Positions 23,696 through 32,239 of a stretch of DNA of 64,000 nucleotides are shown here, piece after piece. This stretch comes from Trujillonella endophytica (GTDB lineage: Bacteria; Actinomycetota; Actinomycetes; Mycobacteriales; Geodermatophilaceae): assembly GCF_019799905.1 (NCBI RefSeq), contig NZ_JABGCI010000004.1:338201-402200 (forward strand), given 5' to 3'. A program made the translations under genes and the position numbers. The notes under the pieces were generated by a model. That model did no database searches and was not told the DNA's origin. It worked only from the letters and a program-made list of their open reading frames with translations. Numbering within the stretch: the stretch's first letter is position 1; each line of letters opens with the position of its first letter.

Positions 23696-25825
23696 ATGGG
23701 CAGGTCGTTCGCATCCCGCGTCAGTCATCGCCGGCTCAAGTGGGTGATCCTGGTCGCCTGGCTCGTGCTGGCCGCCGCCTCGGGACCCCTCGCCGGTGGC
23801 CTGACCGACGAGCAGGAGAACGACATCGCGGCGTGGCTGCCGGGTGAGGCTGAGTCGACGCGGGCGCTCGAGGCGCAGACGGAGCTGGGCTCGGACCCCG
23901 ACCTGATCCCCGCCGTGGTCGTGTACGAGCGGGCCGGCGGGCTGACCGACGCCGACGCGGACGCCGTCGACGAGGACCTCCGGGCGTTCCGCCAGCTCGC
24001 GGAGCTCGACGGCGAGATCACCGGGCCGATCCCGTCCGAGGACGGCGAGGCGCTGCAGCTCATCGTGCCGCTCAACGTCGGCCCCGACGGCTGGGAGGCG
24101 ATCGGCCCGATCGTCGAGGACATGCGCTCCGAGGCCTCGAACGGCCCGGACGGGCTCGACGCCTACGTCACCGGCCCGGCGGGCTCCGCGGCCGACTCGT
24201 CGGAGGCGTTCGAGGGCATCGACGGCGCGCTGCTGTTCGCGGCCCTCGGCGTCGTCATCCTGATCCTGCTCGTCACTTACCGCAGTCCGATCCTGTGGAT
24301 CCTGCCCATCTTCTGCGCGGTGGTCTCGCTCTTCTGCGCGCAGGCGGTCGTCTACCTGTTCGCGCGCTACGCCGACCTGACGGTCAACGCCCAGAGCGCC
24401 AGCATCCTCACCGTCCTCATCGTCGGCGCCGGGACCGACTACGCCCTCCTCCTCGTCGCCCGGTACCGGGAGGAACTGCGCCTGCACGCGGACCGGCACG
24501 AGGCGATGACCGAGGCCGTGCACCGGGCCGGTCCCGCGGTGCTCGCCAGCGGCGGCACGGTGATCCTGGGCATGCTGTGCCTGGTCGCCTCGCAGATGAA
24601 CTCGACCGCCGGCCTCGGCCCGGTGGCCGCGATCGGCGTCGGCGTCACCCTCCTGGTCCTCATGACCCTGCTGCCCGCGCTGCTGGTCATCTGCGGGCGC
24701 TGGGTCTTCTGGCCCGTCAGGCCGAGCCTGGGCAGCGCCGAGCCGAGCGCCACCGGCCTGTGGGCCCGGGTGGGTCGCTGGATCAAGCCGCGCCCGCGAG
24801 CCACGTGGATCGTGACCAGCGCGCTCCTGCTCGTCGCCTGCGTCGGGGTGCTGAACCTGCACCCCGACGGCCTCACCCAGGCCGAGTCGTTCCGCGGCAG
24901 CCCCGAGTCGATCGAGGGCGACGAGGTGGCCGCCCGGCACTTCCCCGCCGTCGCCGGGAACCCCGTCTACGTCGTCACGACCGCCGACTCCGCCGCCGAC
25001 GTCCGCGAGGCCGTGCTGGCCGACGACGGCATAGCCGACGCCGCCGAGCCGCGGGTCCAGGGCGACGCCGCCCTCATCGAGGCGACCCTGACCGACGCAT
25101 TCGACAGCGAGGCCGCCGCCGGGACGATCGAGTCCCTGCGGAGCGCACTGGACGACGTCGGCGACGGCGAGGCCCTCGTCGGCGGGAACACCGCCCTCAA
25201 CCTCGACGTCCAGAACGCCTCGCAACGGGACAACCTCGTGGTCATCCCGCTGATCATGCTGGTCGTGCTGGTGGTCCTGGGGCTCCTGCTGCGCGCGCTG
25301 GTCGCGCCGCTGATCCTCATCGCCACCGTGGTGCTGTCCTACGGCGCCGCGCTGGGGCTGAGTGCGCTGATCTTCGACTGGACGATCGGTGTGACCACGA
25401 CCGACAGCTCGTTCCCGCTGTTCGTGTTCGTGTTCCTGGTCGCGCTCGGGATCGACTACAACATCTTCCTGATGACCCGGGTGCGGGAGGAGGCGGTCGA
25501 CCACGGCACCCGGCGGGCTGCGCTCATCGGCCTGTCGGCGACCGGCGGCGTGATCACGTCGGCCGGCCTGGTGCTGGCCGCCACCTTCGCCGTCCTCGGC
25601 ACGCTGCCGCTGACGTTCCTCACGCAGCTGGGCATCGCCGTGGCGCTCGGCGTGCTGCTGGACACGATCATCGTGCGGTCGGTCCTGGTCACGGCGCTGA
25701 ACCTGGACGTCGGCCGGCACATGTGGTGGCCGAGCGAGCTGGGGCAGCGCGAGGACGAGCCGGAGGTCTTCCGGGACGACGCCGACGCCGCGGCCGCGGC
25801 GCTGGAGAGCCGCGTCCGGACCTGA
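23696..25825 (+). CDS. MMPL/RND-family transporter
   Basis: 709 residues. Two similar halves, each with one N-terminal TM helix, an extracytoplasmic domain and a cluster of five more helices, about 12 TM segments in total. VGAGTDYALLLVARYREELRLHADRHEAM (about 243-271) and FLVALGIDYNIFLMTRVREEAVDHGTR (about 580-606) are the paired GxDY motifs of the MMPL superfamily, whose Asp-Tyr pairs relay protons. DNIAAW-type sequence after the first helix (ENDIAAWLPGEAESTRAL) is also typical. Substrate is unknown; actinobacterial members export lipids, siderophores or drugs. It stands alone, with no regulator or polyketide gene nearby. Confidence 0.92.
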   Translation: MGRSFASRVSHRRLKWVILVAWLVLAAASGPLAGGLTDEQENDIAAWLPGEAESTRALEAQTELGSDPDLIPAVVVYERAGGLTDADADAVDEDLRAFRQLAELDGEITGPIPSEDGEALQLIVPLNVGPDGWEAIGPIVEDMRSEASNGPDGLDAYVTGPAGSAADSSEAFEGIDGALLFAALGVVILILLVTYRSPILWILPIFCAVVSLFCAQAVVYLFARYADLTVNAQSASILTVLIVGAGTDYALLLVARYREELRLHADRHEAMTEAVHRAGPAVLASGGTVILGMLCLVASQMNSTAGLGPVAAIGVGVTLLVLMTLLPALLVICGRWVFWPVRPSLGSAEPSATGLWARVGRWIKPRPRATWIVTSALLLVACVGVLNLHPDGLTQAESFRGSPESIEGDEVAARHFPAVAGNPVYVVTTADSAADVREAVLADDGIADAAEPRVQGDAALIEATLTDAFDSEAAAGTIESLRSALDDVGDGEALVGGNTALNLDVQNASQRDNLVVIPLIMLVVLVVLGLLLRALVAPLILIATVVLSYGAALGLSALIFDWTIGVTTTDSSFPLFVFVFLVALGIDYNIFLMTRVREEAVDHGTRRAALIGLSATGGVITSAGLVLAATFAVLGTLPLTFLTQLGIAVALGVLLDTIIVRSVLVTALNLDVGRHMWWPSELGQREDEPEVFRDDADAAAAALESRVRT

Positions 25826-25835
25826 GGACGGCGGG

Positions 25836-26162
25836 TCAGGCGGCGTCGGCCTCCGGCGCCCCGCCCTCCAGCGCGGCGAGGACGTCGTCCATCTGCAGGC
25901 TGACCAGCCAGCCGAAGGTGACCTCCTCGACCGTCTGGTCGGTGACCTGGGCCATGGCGTCCAGCTGCGCGGCCAGCACACCGCGGGCGGCGCGGTAGAG
26001 CTCGGCCGCCGAGACGGCAGCGCCGACGTCGGCCAGCCACAGCCGGCCGTCGCGCAGGACGCGGACCTCGGGCTCCTCACCGCAGCCGAGGTCGGCGCCG
26101 GCGCCGGCCACCAGGGCGGCGCCGGCCCGCAGCTCGGTGCGCCGGCGGCGGTCGGGGGTCAC
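25836..26162 (-). CDS. Hypothetical protein
   Basis: 108 residues from a GTG at 26162. A basic N-terminus is followed by a short beta-rich part (EPEVRVLRDGRLWLADVGAA) and a long amphipathic helical region (ELYRAARGVLAAQLDAMAQV; EEVTFGWLVSLQMDDVLAAL). No TM segment, Cys motif or known family. Third-position G/C bias supports coding. Its start overlaps the stop of a 16-codon ORF with a strong ribosome site, so translation is probably coupled. It converges on the MMPL gene with 10 bp between stops. Confidence 0.65.
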   Translation of the reverse strand: MTPDRRRRTELRAGAALVAGAGADLGCGEEPEVRVLRDGRLWLADVGAAVSAAELYRAARGVLAAQLDAMAQVTDQTVEEVTFGWLVSLQMDDVLAALEGGAPEADAA

Positions 26163-26209
26163 CGGGCGCTCGCGGGCGGGGTTCCGGGACGGCGGTGCGA
26201 CGGCGACAT
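26159..26209 (-). CDS. 16-residue ORF coupled to the downstream hypothetical gene
   Basis: ATG at 26209, preceded by GGAGGAG at ideal spacing, starts MSPSHRRPGTPPASAR, which ends in a TGA overlapping the next gene's GTG (GTGA). The ribosome site is the best in this neighbourhood, yet the peptide is tiny. It may be a leader that couples translation, or the true N-terminus separated by a frameshift. Confidence 0.35.
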   Translation of the reverse strand: MSPSHRRPGTPPASAR

Positions 26210-26378
26210 GGCGGTCTCCTCCGGGTGGCCCCGGGCCGGGGCGATGTCCCTGGAGTCGGCAGCCGCGGTCGCCGTCCTGACCGCGGGCCGCGGCGGGCGG
26301 GAGCGGTGTGGCCGGCGGGACGGGCGTGACGACCCCCGTCGCACGAGGCAGCGGGCTCCCGAGGAGCCGCCACCGTCG

Positions 26379-26597
26379 TCAGCAGCAGCGGTCGACGGCC
26401 TGCCGCTCGCGCGCGTCGGAGCGGCGCCGCTCGAACTCCCGCCGGCTCATCGGCGGGTGCCCGTGCTCGGCGCACTCGGCGAGGTAGCGGTCCCAGTGGG
26501 CCTCGCCGCTCCACTCCCGCAGGTACCAGCGGACGCCCCTCCAGCGGCGCTGCCCGCGTGCAGGGACAGCATGCTCACCCCGTGGTCGGCCCACCAC
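26379..26597 (-). CDS. YbdD/YjiX-family small protein (DUF466)
   Basis: 72 residues. The core RGVRWYLREWSGEAHWDRYL, then HGHPPMSRREFERRR and a terminal Cys-Cys, match the YbdD/YjiX family. These small proteins are normally encoded directly after the CstA carbon-starvation/pyruvate transporter and act with it. Here no cstA is next to it: the neighbours are a hypothetical gene and a sortase. The GTG start at 26597 lacks a clear ribosome site and the first 20 residues look unusual, so the true start may be internal. Confidence 0.7.
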   Translation of the reverse strand: MVGRPRGEHAVPARGQRRWRGVRWYLREWSGEAHWDRYLAECAEHGHPPMSRREFERRRSDARERQAVDRCC

Positions 26598-26627
26598 TCG
26601 GCAGGCGGGAGCGGGGATCGCCGCCGG

Positions 26628-27290
26628 TCAGGGCGCGTCGGCCACCAGGTCGGCGAAGACGACGACGTTGTCCTCGTAGCTGCGCGCCTGCTGGTCGAAG
26701 GACCCGCCGCAGGTGATGACCCGCAGCCCCGCGTGGTCGAGGTCGCCGTAGACCGCGTCGGTGGGGAAGGCGTCCTTGTCGACCTGCTCGACCCGCAGGA
26801 CACGGAACCGCGCCGTGCCGCCGTCCTCGCGGACGACGCGGATCTCGTCGCCGGGGCGCAGGTCCGGGAGCCGGGCGAACACCCCCGGGGCGCCGCCCCA
26901 GTCGACGTGCCCGGCGATGACCGCGGGGCCCAGCTCACCGGGCGTCGGCGCCCCGGTGAACCAGCCGGCCGGGAAGCCGGCCGGCGGGACCTCGAGCGTG
27001 CCGTCGTCCTGCAGTCCGAGGTCCATCAGCTCCGAGTCGACGCCGATGGCCGGGATCACCACGCGAACCGGCCGCGACTCCGCCAGCACCGCCGGGCCGG
27101 GGCCGCCGGGCAGGGCCGCCGCCGTCGGCGCCGTGGTCGACGACGTGCTCGAGGGTGCGGGTCCGGCCGCCGGGTCGGTGGCGCACCCGGCGGTCCCGAG
27201 GGCGATCCCCAACAGGACGGCGGCCGCGCAGCGGCGCATCCGGGACCGGATCCCGGGTGCGCCGGGCGCGAGCGCGCCGCCAGCGGTCAC
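26628..27290 (-). CDS. Class F sortase
   Basis: 220 residues from a GTG overlapping the ice-binding gene's stop; an ATG 17 codons later (MRRCAAAVLLGIALGTAGCA) gives a signal peptide with a lipobox-like GTAGC. The sortase barrel follows: RVVIPAIGVDSELMDLGLQDDGTLEVP (about 76-102), catalytic His in AVIAGHVDWGGAPGVF, catalytic Cys in LRVITCGGSFD and the Arg in QQARSYEDNVVVF. These are class F features, the class typical of actinobacteria, which attaches proteins to the wall or releases them. Translational coupling to the ice-binding protein suggests that protein as the substrate. Lipid anchoring of a sortase would be unusual; the lipobox may be fortuitous. Confidence 0.9.
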   Translation of the reverse strand: MTAGGALAPGAPGIRSRMRRCAAAVLLGIALGTAGCATDPAAGPAPSSTSSTTAPTAAALPGGPGPAVLAESRPVRVVIPAIGVDSELMDLGLQDDGTLEVPPAGFPAGWFTGAPTPGELGPAVIAGHVDWGGAPGVFARLPDLRPGDEIRVVREDGGTARFRVLRVEQVDKDAFPTDAVYGDLDHAGLRVITCGGSFDQQARSYEDNVVVFADLVADAP

Positions 27291-28351
27291 ACGCCCCCGG
27301 TCGTCGCGAGGAGGAGGCGGGTGCCGGTCGGCAGCGGGCGGGGCTCCGGTGCCCGCGCGGCGCTGCCGTCGCCGGTGTCGACCGATCCGACCGGCACCTG
27401 GGCGACCTGGCCGGACCCGGCCTGCCCCGGCCGGCCCGCGGGTCCCGCCACCCCCGTGGAGCCGGCGCCCGGTGTGGTGCCGGCGCCCGGGTCCGAAGCG
27501 CCCGGCGTGGTGCCCGGCGTGGTGCCCGGCGGGGTCGTGGTGGGCGGGGTGCCCGTGGTCGGCGGGGTGCCGGTGACCGGCGCGGTGCAGCCCGGGCGCG
27601 TGATCACGTTGGTGTCCAGGCTCACCGCGCCGTCGCTGGCCAGCAGCCGCCCCTCGACCGTGGCGCCCGTAGTGAGCGTGATGCTGGTGTCGGCGAGGAT
27701 GTTCCCGCGGAACGTGGTGGTCGTGCCGAGCGTGGCCGAGCTGCCGACCTGCCAGTAGACGTTGCACGCCTGGGCGTCGTTGAGCAGCACCACGCTGCTG
27801 CCCGGACCGGTGGTGAGGGTGGTGCCGGCCTGGAAGACGAAGACCGCGTCGGGGTCGCCGGCCGCGTCCAGGGTGAGCGCACCGCTGAGCCCCATGGAGC
27901 TCGGCGCCGTGTAGACGCCCGGGGTCAGCGTCCGGCCGGCGAGGTCGGCCGACAGCGTCTCCGTCGACGGCTGACCGGCGGCGACGCCGTAGGCGGTGAG
28001 CAGGTCGGCCTTCGCGCCCGAGGCGACGGCGGTGTCGAGACTGTGGTCGGTACCCGTGATCAGCAGACGCCCCGGGACGGGGACCGTGGTCGTCGGGTAG
28101 GTCGCGATGTCGCCGGTGATCGTGGTGGGCCCGGCGGCGCTGGTGATGCCCGATCCGGCCAGGATGGCGAAGTCCTCCGCCGTACCCAGCGGGATCGCCG
28201 TCGCCGCCTGCGCGGTGCCGCCGGTCGCGGCCAGCAGGCCGACGGAGCAGGCCACGGCCAGGGTGGTCGCGGATGCCGCTCCGAGACGCCGGCGGCGGAG
28301 GGTGCTGCTCCGGTCGAACGCGGAGCGGGAGGGGCTCGGGACCGACGTCAT
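27287..28351 (-). CDS. Secreted ice-binding-like protein (DUF3494) with C-terminal low-complexity tail
   Basis: 354 residues. A long N-terminal signal peptide (core LAVACSVGLLAATGGTAQAA, cleavage near residue 49) is followed by a DUF3494 beta-solenoid (about 52-245): FAILAGSGITSAAGPTTITG, GRTLTPGVYTAPSSMGLSGA, AVFVFQAGTTLTTGPGSSVV and ATVEGRLLASDGAVSLDTNV. This is the family of bacterial ice-binding/antifreeze adhesins, also used as general surface adhesins. A Thr/Pro/Gly-rich linker with TTPGTTPG-type repeats leads to a C-terminal LPTGTRLLLATTGGV. LPTGT resembles a sorting motif, but only about 13 residues follow and there is no membrane helix or basic tail. Coupled to the class F sortase by a GTGTGA overlap. 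Confidence 0.88.
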   Translation of the reverse strand: MTSVPSPSRSAFDRSSTLRRRRLGAASATTLAVACSVGLLAATGGTAQAATAIPLGTAEDFAILAGSGITSAAGPTTITGDIATYPTTTVPVPGRLLITGTDHSLDTAVASGAKADLLTAYGVAAGQPSTETLSADLAGRTLTPGVYTAPSSMGLSGALTLDAAGDPDAVFVFQAGTTLTTGPGSSVVLLNDAQACNVYWQVGSSATLGTTTTFRGNILADTSITLTTGATVEGRLLASDGAVSLDTNVITRPGCTAPVTGTPPTTGTPPTTTPPGTTPGTTPGASDPGAGTTPGAGSTGVAGPAGRPGQAGSGQVAQVPVGSVDTGDGSAARAPEPRPLPTGTRLLLATTGGV

Positions 28352-28480
28352 GCCGTCGTCCTCTCACCGGCGCGGGACGCCGGGTTCGCGGAGCGCTGGA
28401 GACGACGCCGGCATGAGTGCCGACGCACGAGGTGTCCCAGTGCGACGAACCTAGCACCCTTCGTAATTGTCTCATCACAA
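28352..28480 (-). promoter_or_regulatory. A/T-rich promoter region of the ice-binding gene with an imperfect inverted repeat
   Basis: On the minus strand TAGTTGT-GATGAG-ACAATTA (about 28486-28465) is a 7-bp inverted repeat with one mismatch, of the TTGT-n6-ACAA type used by MarR-like and other dimeric regulators. TAGGTT near 28451 could be a -10 element. The stretch is clearly less G/C-rich than its surroundings. Confidence 0.4.
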
Positions 28481-29068
28481 CTAGTGACGCACGGCCGCGT
28501 CCCCGAGCGTGCCCGATCCGTCGGCCGGCGGTCCCGCAGGCTCCGGGACCAGCCGCTCGGCGACCCCGAAGACGAGCAGCGCAGGCACGATCACGAGGGC
28601 CGGGGGCAGCACCAGCGGGGCGGCCAGCAGCGTGATCGCCAGGACGCCCGGTGCGCTCAGCAGCCAGCCGCGCCGCCGTCGCCGGTCGGTCAGTGCCCCC
28701 CAGCGCACCCCGCACCACATGAGCCAGCGGCGCAGCACCGGCACGCCGCTCTCCCGCATGACGCGGCGGAACAGGCCGTCGGCGTCGCGGGCGGTCACGG
28801 CGCCGGTGGCGATCCCCTCGGTGCACAACCAGTCGTGCAGCACGGCGGCGCGGGTGTACAGCCCCCAGCGCGGCACGAGCCACACGACCACGCGCGGCAC
28901 GGTCGCGAGGTCGGTGCGGAACCCGGCGGGGACGACGAAGCGGTCGCGGCGTCCCCGGTAGGCCAGCGACTCCAGCAGCTCCCACTCCTCGGGCCCGCTG
29001 CTGCGCACCGCCACGGTCGGTGTCTCGAACGGCACGGCTGCCCCTCCCCGGCTCGGCCGCCCCATCAT
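28481..29068 (-). CDS. DUF1353 domain protein with C-terminal hydrophobic segments
   Basis: 195 residues. The DUF1353 signature is the run FVVPAGFRTDLATVPRVVVW (about 44-63) followed by AAVLHDWLC (about 73-81), and then AVTARDADGLFRRVMRESGV. The family occurs in phages and bacteria; it has a conserved His-Asp but no established function. After the domain, two hydrophobic stretches (WLLSAPGVLAITLLAAPLVL and ALVIVPALLVFGVAERL) suggest membrane anchoring, which phage members lack. The start may be the ATG at 29068 or a GTG 11 codons later. It lies upstream of the ice-binding gene on the same strand, with a promoter-like region between. Confidence 0.8.
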   Translation of the reverse strand: MMGRPSRGGAAVPFETPTVAVRSSGPEEWELLESLAYRGRRDRFVVPAGFRTDLATVPRVVVWLVPRWGLYTRAAVLHDWLCTEGIATGAVTARDADGLFRRVMRESGVPVLRRWLMWCGVRWGALTDRRRRRGWLLSAPGVLAITLLAAPLVLPPALVIVPALLVFGVAERLVPEPAGPPADGSGTLGDAAVRH

Positions 29069-29135
29069 GACGACCGACGCGCACCGGCGGCGACCTCGGT
29101 GAGGCCGCCGCCGGTGGCATCGGGGTGGGGTCCGG

Positions 29136-30887
29136 TCAGGCGACCGGGTCGATCCGGTCCAGCAGCGGCGCGGCCACCGGGGAGGCCGCCGTCAGGTAGG
29201 CGGTGAACGCGTCCAGGTCGATCGGGCCGGTGACGGCGTTCGTCCCGCCGGTGAGGACGGAGAACCCGTCCCCGCCGCCGGCGAGGAAGTTGTTCACCGT
29301 GACGCGGTAGACGCCGGTCGCCGTCACGGGCACGCCGTCGATGGCGACGCTCGAGTCCGGCACCCGGGTGCCCGTGCACGGGTCGGCCCCGGCCGGCGCG
29401 GGCGTGCCCGAGGCGCTGACGGAGTAGGACACCGTCGCCGAGGCGTAGAGCACCCGGTTGACCTGGAACTGCTGCTCGAGCAGGCAGTTCAGCTGCGCGC
29501 CGGTGAGGTCCAGCGTGACCAGGTTGTTGCCGAACGGCTGGACGGTGAACGCCTCCTCGTAGGTGACGTCACCGGCGAGCAGGTCGGCGCGCACCCCGCC
29601 GGGGTTCATGAACGCGGCCACCGCGCCCGCCTCGTCGTCCGTGGCGGCCAGCTGGGCGTCGGCGATCACGTTGCCCAGCGTCGACTCCGCACCGGCCGGG
29701 ACCGCCTCCTGGAGGCGGGTCAGGTCCTGGGTGACCTGGCCGACGACCTCGCCCGCGATCGGGCCGAGGGCCTCCCGGTACCGGGCGATCAGCGCGGTCT
29801 GCTGCGCGTCGCGAGCGACGTCCCGGGTCACGATCACGTTCTCGGCGGACGCGGTGATCACGTCACCGGTGCGCCGGTCGATCGACAGGTCGATGTCGGT
29901 GACCAGCCGGCCGAAGGAGCTGCCACTGGTGACCAGCTTGCCGTCGAGCTCGCAGTTGTAGGCCTGGTGGGTGTGCCCGCTGACGACGACGTCGATGGCA
30001 TCGCTCATGCCCGCGGCGATGTCGACGATCGGACCGGTCATGCCGTTGCAGCCGTTGATGTCCCAGGCGTCGGCGCCGGTCTGGTTCCCGCCCTGGTGCA
30101 GCAGCACGACGATGGTCTCGACGCCCTGGGCCTGCAGCTCGGCGGTGTACCGGTTGGCGGTCTCCACCTCGTCGGCGAAGTCCAGCCCGGCGACGCCCTG
30201 CTGGCTCACGATGTCCGCGGTGCCCTCGAGGGTCATCCCGATGAAGCCGACCTGGACGCCCTGCACGCGGTGGATCGCGTAGGGCGCCAGCAGGGGCTCC
30301 CCCGTCTCCGTGACGAAGGCGTTGGCGGAGAGGTACTGGAAGTCCGCGCCCTCGTACGGCGTCCCGTCGGCGCAGCCGTCGACCGGGTGGCAGCCGCCGT
30401 TCTGGATGCGCAGCAGCTCGGCGGCACCTTCGTCGAACTCGTGGTTGCCGACGCTGGCGTAGTCCAGGCCGGCGAGGCCGAGCGACTCGATGGTCGGCTC
30501 GTCGTGGAAGGCGGCCGACAGCAGCGGGGACGCGCCGATCAGGTCGCCGGCGGCGACGGTGATCGTGTTGTGCTTCTTCTGCTCCTCGGCCAGCTGGGCG
30601 AGCTGCGTGGCCAGGAACTCCGCTCCACCGGCGTCGACCGTCGGGCCGGGGGTGGCACCGACGGCCGGCCCCGTCTGGATGCGGCCGCTGGAGCCGGCCG
30701 GCGCCTCGAGGTTGCCGTGGAAGTCGTTGAGGGCCAGCAGCTGGACCTCGACCGGCGGCGGTCCCGCGGGGGTGGGGCGTCCCGGGGCGGCAGTGGCGCC
30801 GGAGGTGGCGCCGACGACGGTGAGTGCGGTGAGAGTGGTCGTCACCGCGGCGACCACGCTCGTCCGGCGGAGGACGGTTCGGTGCAT
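29136..30887 (-). CDS. Secreted 5'-nucleotidase / UDP-sugar hydrolase
   Basis: 583 residues from an ATG at 30887; the upstream part of the open frame is non-coding. A signal peptide (VVAAVTTTLTALTVVGATSGATAA) precedes the metallophosphatase domain: LLALNDFHGNLE, TVAAGDLIGASPLL, YASVGNHEFDEG, IVVLLHQGGNQ and VVVSGHTHQAYNC give the binuclear metal ligands. The C-terminal 5'-nucleotidase domain has MNPGGVRADLLAGDVTYEEA, VQPFGNNLVTLDLTG and the substrate-stacking region near YRVTVNNFLAGGGDGF. It hydrolyses extracellular nucleotides for phosphate and nucleoside salvage. Full family length and no wall-sorting signal, so it is probably released. Confidence 0.95.
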   Translation of the reverse strand: MHRTVLRRTSVVAAVTTTLTALTVVGATSGATAAPGRPTPAGPPPVEVQLLALNDFHGNLEAPAGSSGRIQTGPAVGATPGPTVDAGGAEFLATQLAQLAEEQKKHNTITVAAGDLIGASPLLSAAFHDEPTIESLGLAGLDYASVGNHEFDEGAAELLRIQNGGCHPVDGCADGTPYEGADFQYLSANAFVTETGEPLLAPYAIHRVQGVQVGFIGMTLEGTADIVSQQGVAGLDFADEVETANRYTAELQAQGVETIVVLLHQGGNQTGADAWDINGCNGMTGPIVDIAAGMSDAIDVVVSGHTHQAYNCELDGKLVTSGSSFGRLVTDIDLSIDRRTGDVITASAENVIVTRDVARDAQQTALIARYREALGPIAGEVVGQVTQDLTRLQEAVPAGAESTLGNVIADAQLAATDDEAGAVAAFMNPGGVRADLLAGDVTYEEAFTVQPFGNNLVTLDLTGAQLNCLLEQQFQVNRVLYASATVSYSVSASGTPAPAGADPCTGTRVPDSSVAIDGVPVTATGVYRVTVNNFLAGGGDGFSVLTGGTNAVTGPIDLDAFTAYLTAASPVAAPLLDRIDPVA

Positions 30888-30950
30888 CAGGAGGAGCTCC
30901 CAGATCCGAGGACCCCGGGTGGGTCCCCGGGGACCTCCGACGGTACGGAA

Positions 30951-30979
30951 CCCTCCGTCACCAGTGGGTGACGGGAGGG
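30951..30979. promoter_or_regulatory. Imperfect inverted repeat in a divergent intergenic region
   Basis: ccctccgtcac and gtgacgggaggg face each other around a short loop with a single bulged base. A second small palindrome, cccggg-tgggt-cccggg, is nearby (about 30914-30931). The region lies between the 5'-nucleotidase gene (minus) and the haem-oxygenase-fold gene (plus), so an operator is as likely as a hairpin. Confidence 0.4.
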
Positions 30980-31140
30980 CGACGTCCTGGCGTCGGTCCA
31001 GGAGTCCACCGGGAGGTTCCGCCCCGGGGAAACGCGGACCGCCACCACTCCCGCGCGGTGGGAGGGGTGCCCCTCTCTGCCTGCTCGCCGGGGTGAGTGA
31101 CCTACGCGACCCCTGTGCATCGAGTGCGACCCGATTGGGC

Positions 31141-32163
31141 ATGGCCGACGTCATGCAGTTTCCCGAGCCCAGGGGCCCCCTGAGCAGTGCGTTGCGCGAC
31201 GACCTGCTCGTGGGCGAGCTGTCCCCCGACACCGTCGCCCTCGCCGAGCGGACGGCGGCCGACAGCGCCGACCCGCTGCTGGACGAGGACCTCCAGCTCG
31301 CCCTCGCCGCCTGCTACGAGCTGCACTACCGCGGGTTCGACGGCGTCGACGAGGCGTGGGAGTGGGACCCGGCCCTCCTCACGCTCCGGGCGCACCTCGA
31401 GCGGGCGCACCTCGCTGCGCTGCAGGAGCTCGTCGGGCCGCTGGAGGTCTCGGGCGACCCGGTCGACCGGCAGCTCACCGCGCTGATCGCGGCGGACGAC
31501 GGGCCGTCGCTGTCCCGGTACCTGGCCCGCTCCGGCTCGCTCGACCAGTGGCGCGAGTACCTGGTCCTGCGCTCGGTCTACCACCTCAAGGAGGGCGACC
31601 CGCACACGTTCGCCCTGCCCCGGCTCAGCGGCCGCACCAAGGCCGCGATGGTGGAGATCCAGGCCGACGAGTACGGCGGCGGCACCCCCGCCCGCATGCA
31701 CAGCGAGCTCTTCGCCGGGCTGCTGCGCGACCTCGACCTCGACGACGGCTACGGCGCCCTCTGGGACGACGCCCCGGCGCCGGCGTTCAGCTCGGTCAAC
31801 ACGATGTCCCTGTTCGGGCTGCACCGCCGCTGGCGGGCCGCGGCCCTGGGCCACCTGACGGCCGTGGAGATGACGTCGTCCGAGCCGAGCCGCCGCTACT
31901 CCGCGGGGCTGCGCCGGCTCGGCTACGGGCCGGGCACCACCGTCTTCTACGACGAGCACGTCGAGGCCGACGCCGTGCACGAGCAGATCGCCGCCGTGGA
32001 CATGTGCGGCTCGCTCGTCGCCGGCGAGCCGCACCTGACCGCCGACGTGCTCTTCGGGGCGGCGTGCTCGCTGGCCCTGGACGGCCTGACGGCGCGGTAC
32101 CTCCTGGGCGCCTGGGAGACCGGCGGGTCGGCCCTGCGGGGATCGCGGCCGCTCGCCGCCTGA
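31141..32163 (+). CDS. Iron-containing redox enzyme family protein (haem-oxygenase-like fold)
   Basis: 340 residues from an ATG at 31141; the longer open frame runs through the divergent promoter. The pattern LAACYELHYRGFDGVDEAWEWDPALLTLRAHLERAHLAAL (about 60-99), QADEYGGGTPARMHSELFAGLL (about 173-194) and YYDEHVEADAVHEQIAA-type sequence (FYDEHVEADAVHEQIAAVDM, about 273-292) supplies the spaced His/Glu ligands of the di-iron haem-oxygenase-like superfamily. Relatives carry out oxidative C-C or N cleavage. Substrate unknown. No cofactor or partner gene is adjacent. Confidence 0.82.
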   Translation: MADVMQFPEPRGPLSSALRDDLLVGELSPDTVALAERTAADSADPLLDEDLQLALAACYELHYRGFDGVDEAWEWDPALLTLRAHLERAHLAALQELVGPLEVSGDPVDRQLTALIAADDGPSLSRYLARSGSLDQWREYLVLRSVYHLKEGDPHTFALPRLSGRTKAAMVEIQADEYGGGTPARMHSELFAGLLRDLDLDDGYGALWDDAPAPAFSSVNTMSLFGLHRRWRAAALGHLTAVEMTSSEPSRRYSAGLRRLGYGPGTTVFYDEHVEADAVHEQIAAVDMCGSLVAGEPHLTADVLFGAACSLALDGLTARYLLGAWETGGSALRGSRPLAA

Positions 32164-32239
32164 CCAGGTCGGGACGGAGGGACCGACCGATACCGGTACG
32201 CAGCCGTTCTGACTGGAGATCGACCCACCGCTGCCGAAA

